From Permianibacter sp046297695 (GTDB lineage: Bacteria; Pseudomonadota; Gammaproteobacteria; Enterobacterales; Permianibacteraceae), in assembly GCA_046297695.1 (NCBI GenBank), contig JBKBHF010000007.1, positions 48,188 through 112,187 on the forward strand: DNA of 64,000 bases, given 5' to 3'. Position numbers and translations under genes: made by a program. This document shows, piece after piece, positions 1-6,307 of this stretch. The notes under the pieces were generated by a model. That model did no database searches, had not been told where the DNA came from, and worked only from the letters and a program-made list of their open reading frames with translations. Each line of letters opens with the position of its first letter. Positions within the stretch are counted from its first letter, which is position 1.

Positions 1-186
1 GCGCTGGGCCAGCATCAGGCTGAGCAGGCCGGTGCCGGTGCCGATATCGAGGATCTGCCGGCAGTCGGCGACCGGCACATAGGCACCGAACAGGCAGGCA
101 TGGGTGGTGACTTTCATGCCGGAGTGGCCTTGTTCGACCCGGAACTGTCTGAACTGAAACCAGGGATTGTGTTTGCGCGCGCGCAT
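1..186 (-). CDS. trmN6: tRNA1(Val) (adenine(37)-N6)-methyltransferase, N-terminal part
   Basis: The gene runs off the left edge, so only the first 62 codons are present. The start is the ATG at 186, preceded on the minus strand by a strong GGAGGA. The N-terminus has the TrmN6/YfiC pattern FRQFRVEQ-x4-MKV followed by motif I of class I SAM methyltransferases (LDIGTGTGLLSLMLAQ), the AdoMet-binding glycine loop. The family methylates A37 of tRNA1(Val) in the cytoplasm. The catalytic NPPY motif lies outside the window, so the exact substrate rests on the N-terminal resemblance; another RsmC/HemK-type methyltransferase is possible. Confidence 0.75.
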   Translation of the reverse strand, partial: MRARKHNPWFQFRQFRVEQGHSGMKVTTHACLFGAYVPVADCRQILDIGTGTGLLSLMLAQR

Positions 187-306
187 GCCGTCCTCCGTTC
201 GTCGCGCATTGTAATGGTTGATGGCTGCCCGGATCAGGCGCGCCAGCTGCGCCTGTGCCAGTCGGACAATTCCCGGCATACTGCGGCCTGAATTGCTGGA
301 GGTGTC

Positions 307-1776
307 ATGGAACTGGTGTTGCTCGGACTGTTGGTGGTGGTCGTGTTGGTCGTGGTGAGCCTGCGCGTGAAGCCGCCGGCCGTGGATCTGGCCCAGCAGC
401 CGGCATTCCGTGAGTTGCAGCAGCAGCTCAGCCGACTGGAAACGGCCGACAGCCAACTGCGTAGCGAACTCAACCTGCAAGCCGCCACCCAGCGCCAGGA
501 ACTCGCCGGTCAGCTGGACTTGCTGGCGCGCGGTCAGCGCGAGCAGCACGCCCAGTTTGGACAGCAATTGCACAGCCAGTTGCAGGGTTTCGACCAGCGG
601 CTGGCCACCCTGCAAAGCGATCTGAACCAGCGCTTCGATGCCCTGCGACTGACCATCGATGAGAAACTCGGGCTCGCGCAAACCGATGCCCGGGCCGGCC
701 GCGAGGAAATGCAGCAGGCACTGAACCGGTTTCGCATCGAACTGACCGACAACCTGAAAGCGCTGGCGCAGAACAACGAGCAAAAACTCGAAGCCGTGCG
801 CAGCACCGTGCAGCAGCAGCTGACAGCGCTGCAGACCGACAACAGCAAAAAGCTCGACGAGATGCGCGCCACCGTCGACGAGAAACTGCAGGCGACGCTG
901 GAAAAGCGGCTCGGCGATTCGTTCAAGCTGGTCAGCGAGCGGCTGGAGCAAGTGCACAAAGGATTGGGCGAAATGCAGACGCTGGCCAGTGGCGTCGGCG
1001 ATCTCAAGCGGGTGCTGACCAACGTCAAGACCCGCGGCACCTGGGGCGAAGTGCAGCTCGGTGCGCTGCTCGAACAGATCCTTGCGCCGGAACAATACGA
1101 AGCCAATGTCGCGACCCGGCCGCGCGCCAGCGAGCGGGTCGAATACGCGATCAAACTGCCGGGCAAACAGGATGAAGGCCTGGTCTGGCTGCCAATCGAT
1201 GCCAAGTTTCCGATCGAGGATTACCAGCGTCTGCTCGATGCCCAGGAACGCGCCGATGTCGCCGCGGTGGAAGAGGCCGGCAAGCTGCTGGAAACGCGGC
1301 TCAAAACCGAGGCTCGGTCCATCCGCGACAAATACGTCGCGCCGCCGCACACCACCGATTTCGCCATTCTCTATTTGCCGACCGAAGGCTTGTACGCCGA
1401 AGCGCTGCGCCGCAACGGTCTGGTTGAACTGCTGCAACGCGATTTCCGGATCACGCTCGCGGGTCCGACCACGCTCGCGGCCATGCTCAATTCGCTGCAG
1501 ATGGGCTTCAAAACCCTGGCGATCGAAAAACGCTCGTCGGAAGTCTGGCAGGTGCTGGGTGCGGTCAAGACCGAGTTCGGCAAATTCGGCGACGTATTGG
1601 CCAAGACCAAGAAGAAGCTTGAGGAAACGGTCAAAACTATTGAAGGCGCTGAAACCCGCACCCGGCAAATCAGTCGCAAGCTGAAGTCGGTTGAGCAATT
1701 GCCGGCCAGCGATGCCAGTGCCTTGCTGGGTGATGCCGCTGATATCGACGACGAAACGACAGAAGACGAAAGCTGA
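307..1776 (+). CDS. rmuC: DNA recombination protein RmuC
   Basis: This 489-residue protein has one N-terminal membrane anchor (about residues 2-20, ELVLLGLLVVVVLVVV), then a long Gln/Leu-rich coiled coil (about 30-210). The conserved RmuC domain follows (about 225-430), with the signatures GTWGEVQLGALLEQIL, LPIDAKFPIEDYQRL and DFAILYLPTEGLYAE. Family members limit DNA inversions and rearrangements; the domain is nuclease-like. Length and architecture are normal for the family. It is divergent from trmN6, with about 120 bp between the starts, and a GGAGG sits just before the ATG. Confidence 0.93.
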   Translation: MELVLLGLLVVVVLVVVSLRVKPPAVDLAQQPAFRELQQQLSRLETADSQLRSELNLQAATQRQELAGQLDLLARGQREQHAQFGQQLHSQLQGFDQRLATLQSDLNQRFDALRLTIDEKLGLAQTDARAGREEMQQALNRFRIELTDNLKALAQNNEQKLEAVRSTVQQQLTALQTDNSKKLDEMRATVDEKLQATLEKRLGDSFKLVSERLEQVHKGLGEMQTLASGVGDLKRVLTNVKTRGTWGEVQLGALLEQILAPEQYEANVATRPRASERVEYAIKLPGKQDEGLVWLPIDAKFPIEDYQRLLDAQERADVAAVEEAGKLLETRLKTEARSIRDKYVAPPHTTDFAILYLPTEGLYAEALRRNGLVELLQRDFRITLAGPTTLAAMLNSLQMGFKTLAIEKRSSEVWQVLGAVKTEFGKFGDVLAKTKKKLEETVKTIEGAETRTRQISRKLKSVEQLPASDASALLGDAADIDDETTEDES

Positions 1777-1807
1777 ATTGTCCGGCACGCAAAACGGATC
1801 CCGCTGC

Positions 1808-2491
1808 ATGCAGAATCAACGCGAATACCGCTACTACGATCTGGTCATGGCCGGCTTTGTCACCGTGCTGCTGTGCTCGAACCTGATTGGGCCGGCCAAG
1901 ATCGCCGAAGTCGCCGGCTTCACCTTCGGTGCCGGCGTGCTGTTCTTTCCGTTTTCCTACATCTTCGGTGATTGCCTGACCGAAGTGTATGGCTACAAGC
2001 GGGCGCGTCGCGTGGTCTGGGCCGGCTTTGCCGCGCTGATTTTTGCTTCGGTGATGACCCAGATCGTGCTGGCATTTCCGCCGGCATCCGGCTGGCCGCA
2101 TCAGGAAGCCTATGAAACCACGCTCGGCGCCACCTGGCGCATTGCGCTGGCGTCATTGATCGCGTTCTGGGCCGGCGAGTTCGTCAATTCCTATGTGCTG
2201 GCCAAAATCAAACTGTGGATGGCAGGCCGCCATCTCTATGTCCGCACCATCAGCTCGACCATTGCCGGCCAGGCCATCGATTCGCTGCTGTTCTACAGCA
2301 TCGCCTTCTATGGCGTCTGGAGCAGCGAACAACTGCTGCTGGTCATGGTCAGCAACTACGCGATCAAGGTGATCTGGGAAGCGCTGATGACGCCGCTGAC
2401 CTATGTCATCGTCGGCTTCCTGAAGAAGCGCGAACACGAGGACGTGTTCGATCGCGACACCAACTTCACCCCGTTCTCACTGAAAACCTGA
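1808..2491 (+). CDS. yhhQ: Queuosine precursor transporter (YhhQ/VUT family)
   Basis: A 227-residue integral membrane protein with about six hydrophobic helices. It shows the family signatures VLLCSNLIGPAK, FPFSYIFGDCLTEVYGY and the C-terminal WEALMTPLTYVIVGFLKK. The family imports preQ0/preQ1, precursors of the tRNA modification queuosine. I chose the ATG at 1808 (MQNQREYRYYD); the frame is open further upstream into the end of rmuC, but that extension is not conserved-looking. The start lies 31 bp after the rmuC stop, so the two may be co-transcribed. No preQ1 riboswitch is evident upstream. Confidence 0.88.
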   Translation: MQNQREYRYYDLVMAGFVTVLLCSNLIGPAKIAEVAGFTFGAGVLFFPFSYIFGDCLTEVYGYKRARRVVWAGFAALIFASVMTQIVLAFPPASGWPHQEAYETTLGATWRIALASLIAFWAGEFVNSYVLAKIKLWMAGRHLYVRTISSTIAGQAIDSLLFYSIAFYGVWSSEQLLLVMVSNYAIKVIWEALMTPLTYVIVGFLKKREHEDVFDRDTNFTPFSLKT

Positions 2492-2584
2492 GCAAGTCCG
2501 GCGGGCTGATCGTGGGCGCAGCAAATGCGCCCGCACCGGCAGCATGATGGCGACACCTGATGAACACGTTCCGCAGGTTTTGCC

Positions 2585-2761
2585 ATGAGTCACTTTGCTG
2601 TCAAAGACTTCAGTCACGATGGGCCGGCCAGTTCCCGCAAGGGCCTGCCGGCCAGTTTTTTCCACGAATCCGAACACCGCCGCCAGCAGCAGGAAGATCG
2701 GCTGATCGCCATCGGCTTGCTGATTTGCTTTGTCGTGCAGCTGCTGGTGTGGGTTGTCTGA
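2585..2761 (+). CDS. Small single-pass membrane protein, 58 residues, unknown function
   Basis: A 59-codon frame starts at ATG 2585 and ends with TGA 2759-2761. Residues 1-40 are polar, including HESEHRRQQQEDR. Residues 41-58 are a single hydrophobic helix (IAIGLLICFVVQLLVWVV) that reaches the C-terminus, so it is a tail-anchored candidate. The upstream sequence ttccgcaggttttgcc gives only a weak ribosome site. It lies between the transporter and the terminator/tRNA. I recognise no family. The clean polar-plus-helix layout favours a real gene, but the small size leaves doubt. Confidence 0.5.
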   Translation: MSHFAVKDFSHDGPASSRKGLPASFFHESEHRRQQQEDRLIAIGLLICFVVQLLVWVV

Positions 2762-2804
2762 GCAGGTGTAGCAAGAAGTGAGCGTTTGTGCTCCCGTGCA
2801 AACC

Positions 2805-2847
2805 CGCCAAATAAAAAGCCACCGGGAAAGTGGCTTTTTATTTGGCG
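2805..2847. terminator. Hairpin terminator overlapping the 3' end of the first tRNA-Arg
   Basis: Perfect 18-bp arms (2805-2822 and 2830-2847) surround the 7-nt loop CGGGAAA. The arms include an A5/T5 run. The right arm contains the encoded CCA and the last bases of the acceptor stem of the tRNA at 2843-2919. It can stop transcripts from either direction: the tRNA on the minus strand and the small membrane-protein gene on the plus strand. Confidence 0.7.
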
Positions 2848-2919
2848 CGCCCGAGACGATTCGAACGTCCGACCCCAGCCTTCGGAGGGCTGTACTTTAT
2901 CCAACTGAGCTACGGGCAC
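2843..2919 (-). tRNA. tRNA-Arg(CCG), first copy, slightly altered
   Basis: A 77-nt cloverleaf with encoded CCA (TGG on plus at 2843-2845). The anticodon loop CTCCGAA is closed by a CAGCC/GGCTG stem, giving anticodon CCG. The T loop GTTCGAATC is intact. It matches the copy at 4767-4843 except at two places: A instead of G in the 5' acceptor strand (plus 2918), giving a U-G pair at position 2-71, and a D-arm difference at plus 2897. Function is likely, but this may be the reconstituted or attachment copy of an integration event. Confidence 0.85.
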
Positions 2920-3142
2920 TGTGACGCGGCGTCAGCGCTGGCGGTGTGTTCGCGCGAGGTCGCGGTTTGTAGGGCATTGCTTGCCGTCATGTGAGTCTGG
3001 TGGTGTGTGGTCAGCGTATCGTCTTCAGTCAGCCGATTTATCGGGGTCACTTTTGGCCGGCTCATTACTTGGCCTTTCCGTCGAGACTGCCGGAGTACGA
3101 TCTGCGTGGCGTGTTCAATGCTGCTGGTGTGCAGTCGTATTC

Positions 3143-3568
3143 GATGGGGCAAATGGTGCGGTGATCGCCAACTACGCGCCGCTGATCCAAGCATCGCAGT
3201 TGTTGGCAACGCAGAACGCGGATCCGACTGCAATGATCATGGCGGCCCGCACTCGTCACACGCTTGGCGGCTTGGTCGATACGACCGGCCAGCCGTTGAA
3301 CATGCCGAAACTGTTGGAAGGCTATCAGCAGCTGTGGACCAACGCGGTTCCGGTGAACCAGACGCAGGGCACGTCAAACGATTGCAGCACGATTCTGGTT
3401 GGTGACTTCCGGCAGCTGTATATCGGTGTGCGCCAAGGGCTGCGGATCGAAGTGCTGCGGGAGCGCTACGCCGATCAAATGCAATACGGCTTCATCGCGC
3501 ACCTGCGGGCTGATGTTGCAGCCGCGCAGCCGTCAAATTTTTGCAAGGTCATTGGCATCAAGCCATGA
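3143..3568 (+). pseudogene. Phage major capsid protein (HK97 gp5-like), C-terminal remnant
   Basis: About 140 residues read as the C-terminal third of an HK97-fold capsid protein. The segments LVGDFRQLYIGVRQGLRIEV, LRERYADQMQYGFIAHLRAD and the ending FCKVIGI match the typical IGVRQGLRIEVLRE...FIAHLRADVA...F pattern. The open frame continues upstream to a GTG at 2921, but those 74 residues are Cys/Arg/Trp-rich and unlike a capsid, so I take them as read-through of unrelated DNA. The N-terminal two thirds, protease and portal are absent, so this cannot form a capsid. Confidence 0.75.
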
Positions 3569-3616
3569 TGCAACCAAGCGATCCGGTGTGGTGTTGGCGC
3601 AACACGCCGGAAAGCG

Positions 3617-3638
3617 AACGGGGCCGAAAGGCCCCGTT
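3617..3638. terminator. Bidirectional rho-independent terminator
   Basis: 9-bp GC-rich arms (AACGGGGCC / GGCCCCGTT) enclose a GAAA tetraloop, followed by TTTTTATT on the plus strand. It sits between the convergent ends of the capsid remnant (stop 3568) and the minus-strand gene ending at 3660. Confidence 0.85.
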
Positions 3639-3659
3639 TTTATTGAAGTTGAGTCTGAG

Positions 3660-3839
3660 TTATGCGGCCTTTGATTGCCGCGAGGTCTGCAGATTGTACT
3701 TGGCAAAAAGCTGTTTAGCGTCGTCACCCATTTTTGCTGCTGCCTCAGCGACAGCACTGCGAATGGCAGCTTCAAGCGCGTCACGATGTTCAGTGACGAT
3801 GTAGTGAAACGCTGACCTAGTTTGCAATGTAGTTACCAT
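3660..3839 (-). CDS. Small hypothetical protein in the tRNA-bounded remnant
   Basis: A 59-residue, Ala-rich, probably helical soluble protein. I chose ATG 3839 (MVTTLQTRSAFHY), 11 bp after the stop of the upstream gene, with AAGGG about 10 nt before it. A longer reading from 3884 would overlap that gene by 34 nt. It ends with QTSRQSKAA, 22 bp from the shared terminator. No family is recognised. It is probably co-transcribed with the gene at 3851-4402. Confidence 0.5.
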   Translation of the reverse strand: MVTTLQTRSAFHYIVTEHRDALEAAIRSAVAEAAAKMGDDAKQLFAKYNLQTSRQSKAA

Positions 3840-3850
3840 AGCTGCTGCCC

Positions 3851-4402
3851 TTACGATGCTTTCGTGGCCCGGAATACAAGCCAACGACCCTCAATTGTCG
3901 TTTCAACGCCCTTCAATGTGCCCAATGAAGTGAGGACAGAGAAGGAGTCGTGCATACCGCGCAGAAACGTGATTAGCGCATCTGTGCGGCCAAAAACCTT
4001 AATTGCGTCTGCCTGCCGGACTTCCGATGCAAGCTCAAAAATACCCATCAGCGCCACAGTGAATGCCATCAAACGCTTTTGCGTATTGCCTTCGCTATCA
4101 GGGCTGGCCTCAATTGAAGGGCACATATGCATATCAAGCATCTTGACCCAAACAGCCATTCCTTTGCGGGACTGAACAAGCTCAACAAGCGCGAGATGTT
4201 TGCCATTCGCATCTTGGACTGTATAAAACACGCCTACATTAAGGCGATCATCTAATGGACCGAATCCCTTGGTTGCGTCGATTCGGCCAAAGAGCTGCTC
4301 ATAATCGGTGGCAATAACTTCGTGTTCGTTAGCCGTCGCTTCTTTGAGCCAAATACCACGCAAAGATTCAAATTCAGCTTGGCTCAGCTCGGAAAATTTC
4401 AT
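3851..4402 (-). CDS. Hypothetical protein, 183 residues, island cargo
   Basis: A soluble alpha/beta-looking protein beginning MKFSELSQAEFESLRGIW. The middle (GKHLALVELVQSRKGMAVWVKMLD) and the end (VETTIEGRWLVFRA) suggest beta strands around a helical segment, loosely reminiscent of GNAT-type folds, but no acetyl-CoA motif is visible. Its codon use is more AT-rich than the flanking core genes, consistent with transfer. It starts just downstream of a TATATA-like box and a small dyad, and forms a two-gene unit with 3660-3839. I do not assign a function. Confidence 0.65.
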   Translation of the reverse strand: MKFSELSQAEFESLRGIWLKEATANEHEVIATDYEQLFGRIDATKGFGPLDDRLNVGVFYTVQDANGKHLALVELVQSRKGMAVWVKMLDMHMCPSIEASPDSEGNTQKRLMAFTVALMGIFELASEVRQADAIKVFGRTDALITFLRGMHDSFSVLTSLGTLKGVETTIEGRWLVFRATKAS

Positions 4403-4417
4403 CAGATCTTATATATA

Positions 4418-4432
4418 GCCTACTTTGTAGGC
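4418..4432 (-). promoter_or_regulatory. Small dyad next to a -10-like box upstream of the island gene
   Basis: The arms GCCTAC and GTAGGC enclose TTT, directly upstream (on the minus strand) of TATATATA at 4409-4416 and 15 bp from the ATG at 4402. A perfect 6+3+6 dyad beside a -10-like element could be an operator. No matching regulator is encoded nearby. Confidence 0.3.
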
Positions 4433-4716
4433 CGGAAATTTGAGGCACACCAGCAGCCTAGTCAAGTAACTTTCTAGCACAAAACGTAAATATCCGCCTT
4501 GGGTGCCGGCCAGCAAATGGCCCAGATCTGATGCTGATCAGGAACTAGGCCAGACCCATACCTCATTATCTTGGTATGCGCAGATGCAGTTACCACCACT
4601 GCTAGCGTGGACAGCGCCCGTGCCCCCACTAATTGGGCTATGGGACATTTTAGCTGGCTTGCAATGCATAGAAGAACGCGGGCATTTGCCATCACCCCAG
4701 CGTCACCCCAAATGAA

Positions 4717-4750
4717 AACGCCGCTTTCGTCTCGAGACGAAAGCGGCGTT
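4717..4750 (-). terminator. Perfect 34-bp palindrome, likely terminator of tRNA-Arg
   Basis: Two 17-nt halves (4717-4733, 4734-4750) are exact reverse complements with no spacer, centred on CTCGAG. On the minus strand it follows the tRNA 3' end by 16 nt and is followed by TTTTCATTT, fitting a rho-independent terminator. The zero-length loop is unusual; in RNA the innermost pairs must open. Confidence 0.65.
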
Positions 4751-4766
4751 AAGCCATTGATTTATA

Positions 4767-4843
4767 TGGCGCGCCCGAGACGATTCGAACGTCCGACCCC
4801 AGCCTTCGGAGGGCTGTACTCTATCCAACTGAGCTACGGGCGC
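4767..4843 (-). tRNA. tRNA-Arg(CCG), intact copy
   Basis: A 77-nt tRNA with encoded CCA (TGG on plus at 4767-4769), a perfect acceptor stem GCGCCCG/CGGGCGC, anticodon loop CTCCGAA (anticodon CCG) and standard T loop GTTCGAATC. It reads CGG codons. It is the better paired of the two copies in this window. Confidence 0.95.
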
Positions 4844-4878
4844 AAAACTCTGGCTGCAATGGCAGCCTGCCGGTGGCA

Positions 4879-4935
4879 TGTGTCGGGTTACGCGCTGACG
4901 CGCTAACCCAACCTACGCTACGGGCGCAAAACGCC
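4879..4935. repeat. REP-like palindrome plus duplicated tRNA 5' end
   Basis: The arms GGGTTA (4885-4890) and TAACCC (4904-4909) flank CGCG-CTGA-CGCG, followed by AACCTACG, the widespread CGGGTTACGC..GCTAACCCAACCTACG palindrome type. Immediately after it, GCTACGGGCGCAAAAC repeats the tRNA 5' flank seen at 4834-4849. No gene is seen from 4844 to 5217 apart from the promoter region of the efflux operon. Confidence 0.55.
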
Positions 4936-5217
4936 GGCTGCGTTTGCAACCGGCAATCGACGAAGCGATTAAGGGTGCAGTGACCTGTCGTTCGCAAACG
5001 AGGTATCACTGCCACGGTTCCCGACGCGGGGCCGGGTACCGCTGGCGCCAACCGGGGTCGGCGCGAGGGTCGCCATGATAGCGGCAAGCGGCGGCAGCGT
5101 CCATGCGCAGAACGGGCCTCCGGTCTGGACACGGGTAATAGTTGCGCGCCGTCGGTCCTGCCGGGGTCGGATTGGCTGTGCTTTAATCAACTCCTCCCCA
5201 TTTGTGACGAACGCCCT

Positions 5218-6267
5218 ATGAAGACGAACCGTTTGTTGTTCGGGCTGCCGGCTTTGTTGTTGCCCGCCGTCCTGCTGCTGGCGCAGGCCTTTGCCGCCGA
5301 ACCGCCGCCGGCGATGCCGGTCGAGGGGGTTACCATCAGTGCCCGACCGCTGGATCAGGTGGTCGATGCGGTCGGCAGCCTGGTTGCCAACGAGACGGTG
5401 GTGATTCGCCCGGAAGTGGCCGGCCGCATCGACCGGTTCGGTTTCACCGAAGGCCAGCCGGTCAAGGCCGGCGCGGTGCTGGTGCAGCTCGACGATTCGG
5501 TGCAGGCCGCCCAGCTCGCCCGGGCCAAGGCGACGCTGGCGCTGGCGCAGTCGGATTACCAACGCCGAACCGAATTGCTGCAGAAGCAGCTGATCAGCCA
5601 GACCGAATTCGATCAGACGGCTTCGCAATTGAAAGTTGCCCAAGCCGATGTCGCGCTGGCGGAAGCCCAGCTCGGCAAGATGCGGGTCAAGGCGCCGTTT
5701 GATGCCGTGATCGGTGTCCGTTCGGTCAGCCCGGGCGCGATGGTGCAGGCCGGTCAGGATCTGGTGACGCTGGTCGATGTCCATCCGATCAAGATCGATT
5801 TCCGCATTCCGGAACGCTACCTGAGTCAGGTGCGGGTGCAGCAGGAGGTACAACTGACGCTGGATGCGCTACCGGGACGTCAATTCGCCGGCAAGGTCTT
5901 TGCCATCGATCCGCAAATCGACGAGAAAAGCCGTTCGCTGATCTTGCGCGCGCAGGTGCCGAACCCGAAAGCCGAGTTGAAGCCCGGTTTGTTCGCACGG
6001 GTCGCGTTGGTGCTTTCGAGCAAGGCAAGCGCGCTGCTGGTGCCGGAACAGGCGCTGGTACCGAATGCCGATGGCTCCCGCACGCTGTACAAAATCGTTG
6101 ACGGCAAAGTGGCGATCACCCCGGTCAAGACCGGCGTTCGCCGCAATGGCGAAGTGGAAATCACCGACGGGCTTGCCGCCGGGGATGCCGTGATCACCGC
6201 TGGCCACATGAAACTGCAACCGGGCATGCCGGTGACGATGATCCCGCCGACCCCGGCGCGCAACTGA
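5218..6267 (+). CDS. RND efflux periplasmic adaptor (membrane fusion protein)
   Basis: A 349-residue adaptor with a Sec signal peptide (about 1-27, ending AQAFA|A). The barrel-sandwich/lipoyl halves (VVIRPEVAGRIDRFGFTEGQ) flank an alpha-helical hairpin (about 100-150). The beta-barrel (IDFRIPERYLSQVRV) and membrane-proximal domain (PEQALVPNADGSRTLY) follow. It would bridge the inner-membrane pump encoded 40 bp downstream to a TolC-type channel; no channel gene is present here. The start ATG 5218 gives a canonical signal peptide. The substrate is unknown. The lack of a lipobox contrasts with the second adaptor at 12649. Confidence 0.9.
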   Translation: MKTNRLLFGLPALLLPAVLLLAQAFAAEPPPAMPVEGVTISARPLDQVVDAVGSLVANETVVIRPEVAGRIDRFGFTEGQPVKAGAVLVQLDDSVQAAQLARAKATLALAQSDYQRRTELLQKQLISQTEFDQTASQLKVAQADVALAEAQLGKMRVKAPFDAVIGVRSVSPGAMVQAGQDLVTLVDVHPIKIDFRIPERYLSQVRVQQEVQLTLDALPGRQFAGKVFAIDPQIDEKSRSLILRAQVPNPKAELKPGLFARVALVLSSKASALLVPEQALVPNADGSRTLYKIVDGKVAITPVKTGVRRNGEVEITDGLAAGDAVITAGHMKLQPGMPVTMIPPTPARN

Positions 6268-6307
6268 CGCGTCGCCGCCGCTTCCTCCAGACGCAAGGAA
6301 GACCGCA

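Larger units (their letters stand above)
2843..4843. mobile_element. Prophage/island remnant bracketed by duplicated tRNA-Arg(CCG)
   Basis: Two same-orientation tRNA-Arg genes, identical over the 54 nt from the 3' CCA inward, bracket about 1.85 kb. This is the geometry left when a tyrosine-recombinase element integrates at a tRNA 3' end. Inside are the C-terminal part of an HK97-type capsid gene, a shared terminator and two small minus-strand genes. No integrase is visible, so the element cannot mobilise itself. A simple tandem tRNA duplication with later phage-fragment capture would look similar. Confidence 0.55.

Noticed and set aside
2921..3142. N-terminal extension of the capsid remnant from a GTG
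   Set aside because: The residues are Cys/Arg/Trp-rich and unlike any capsid; another frame (from 2973, ending at a TGA near 3162) looks equally plausible by chance.
2910..3233. Minus-strand frame of 107 codons over the tRNA flank
   Set aside because: It begins within the capsid remnant and runs into the tRNA gene, with no ribosome site or domain.
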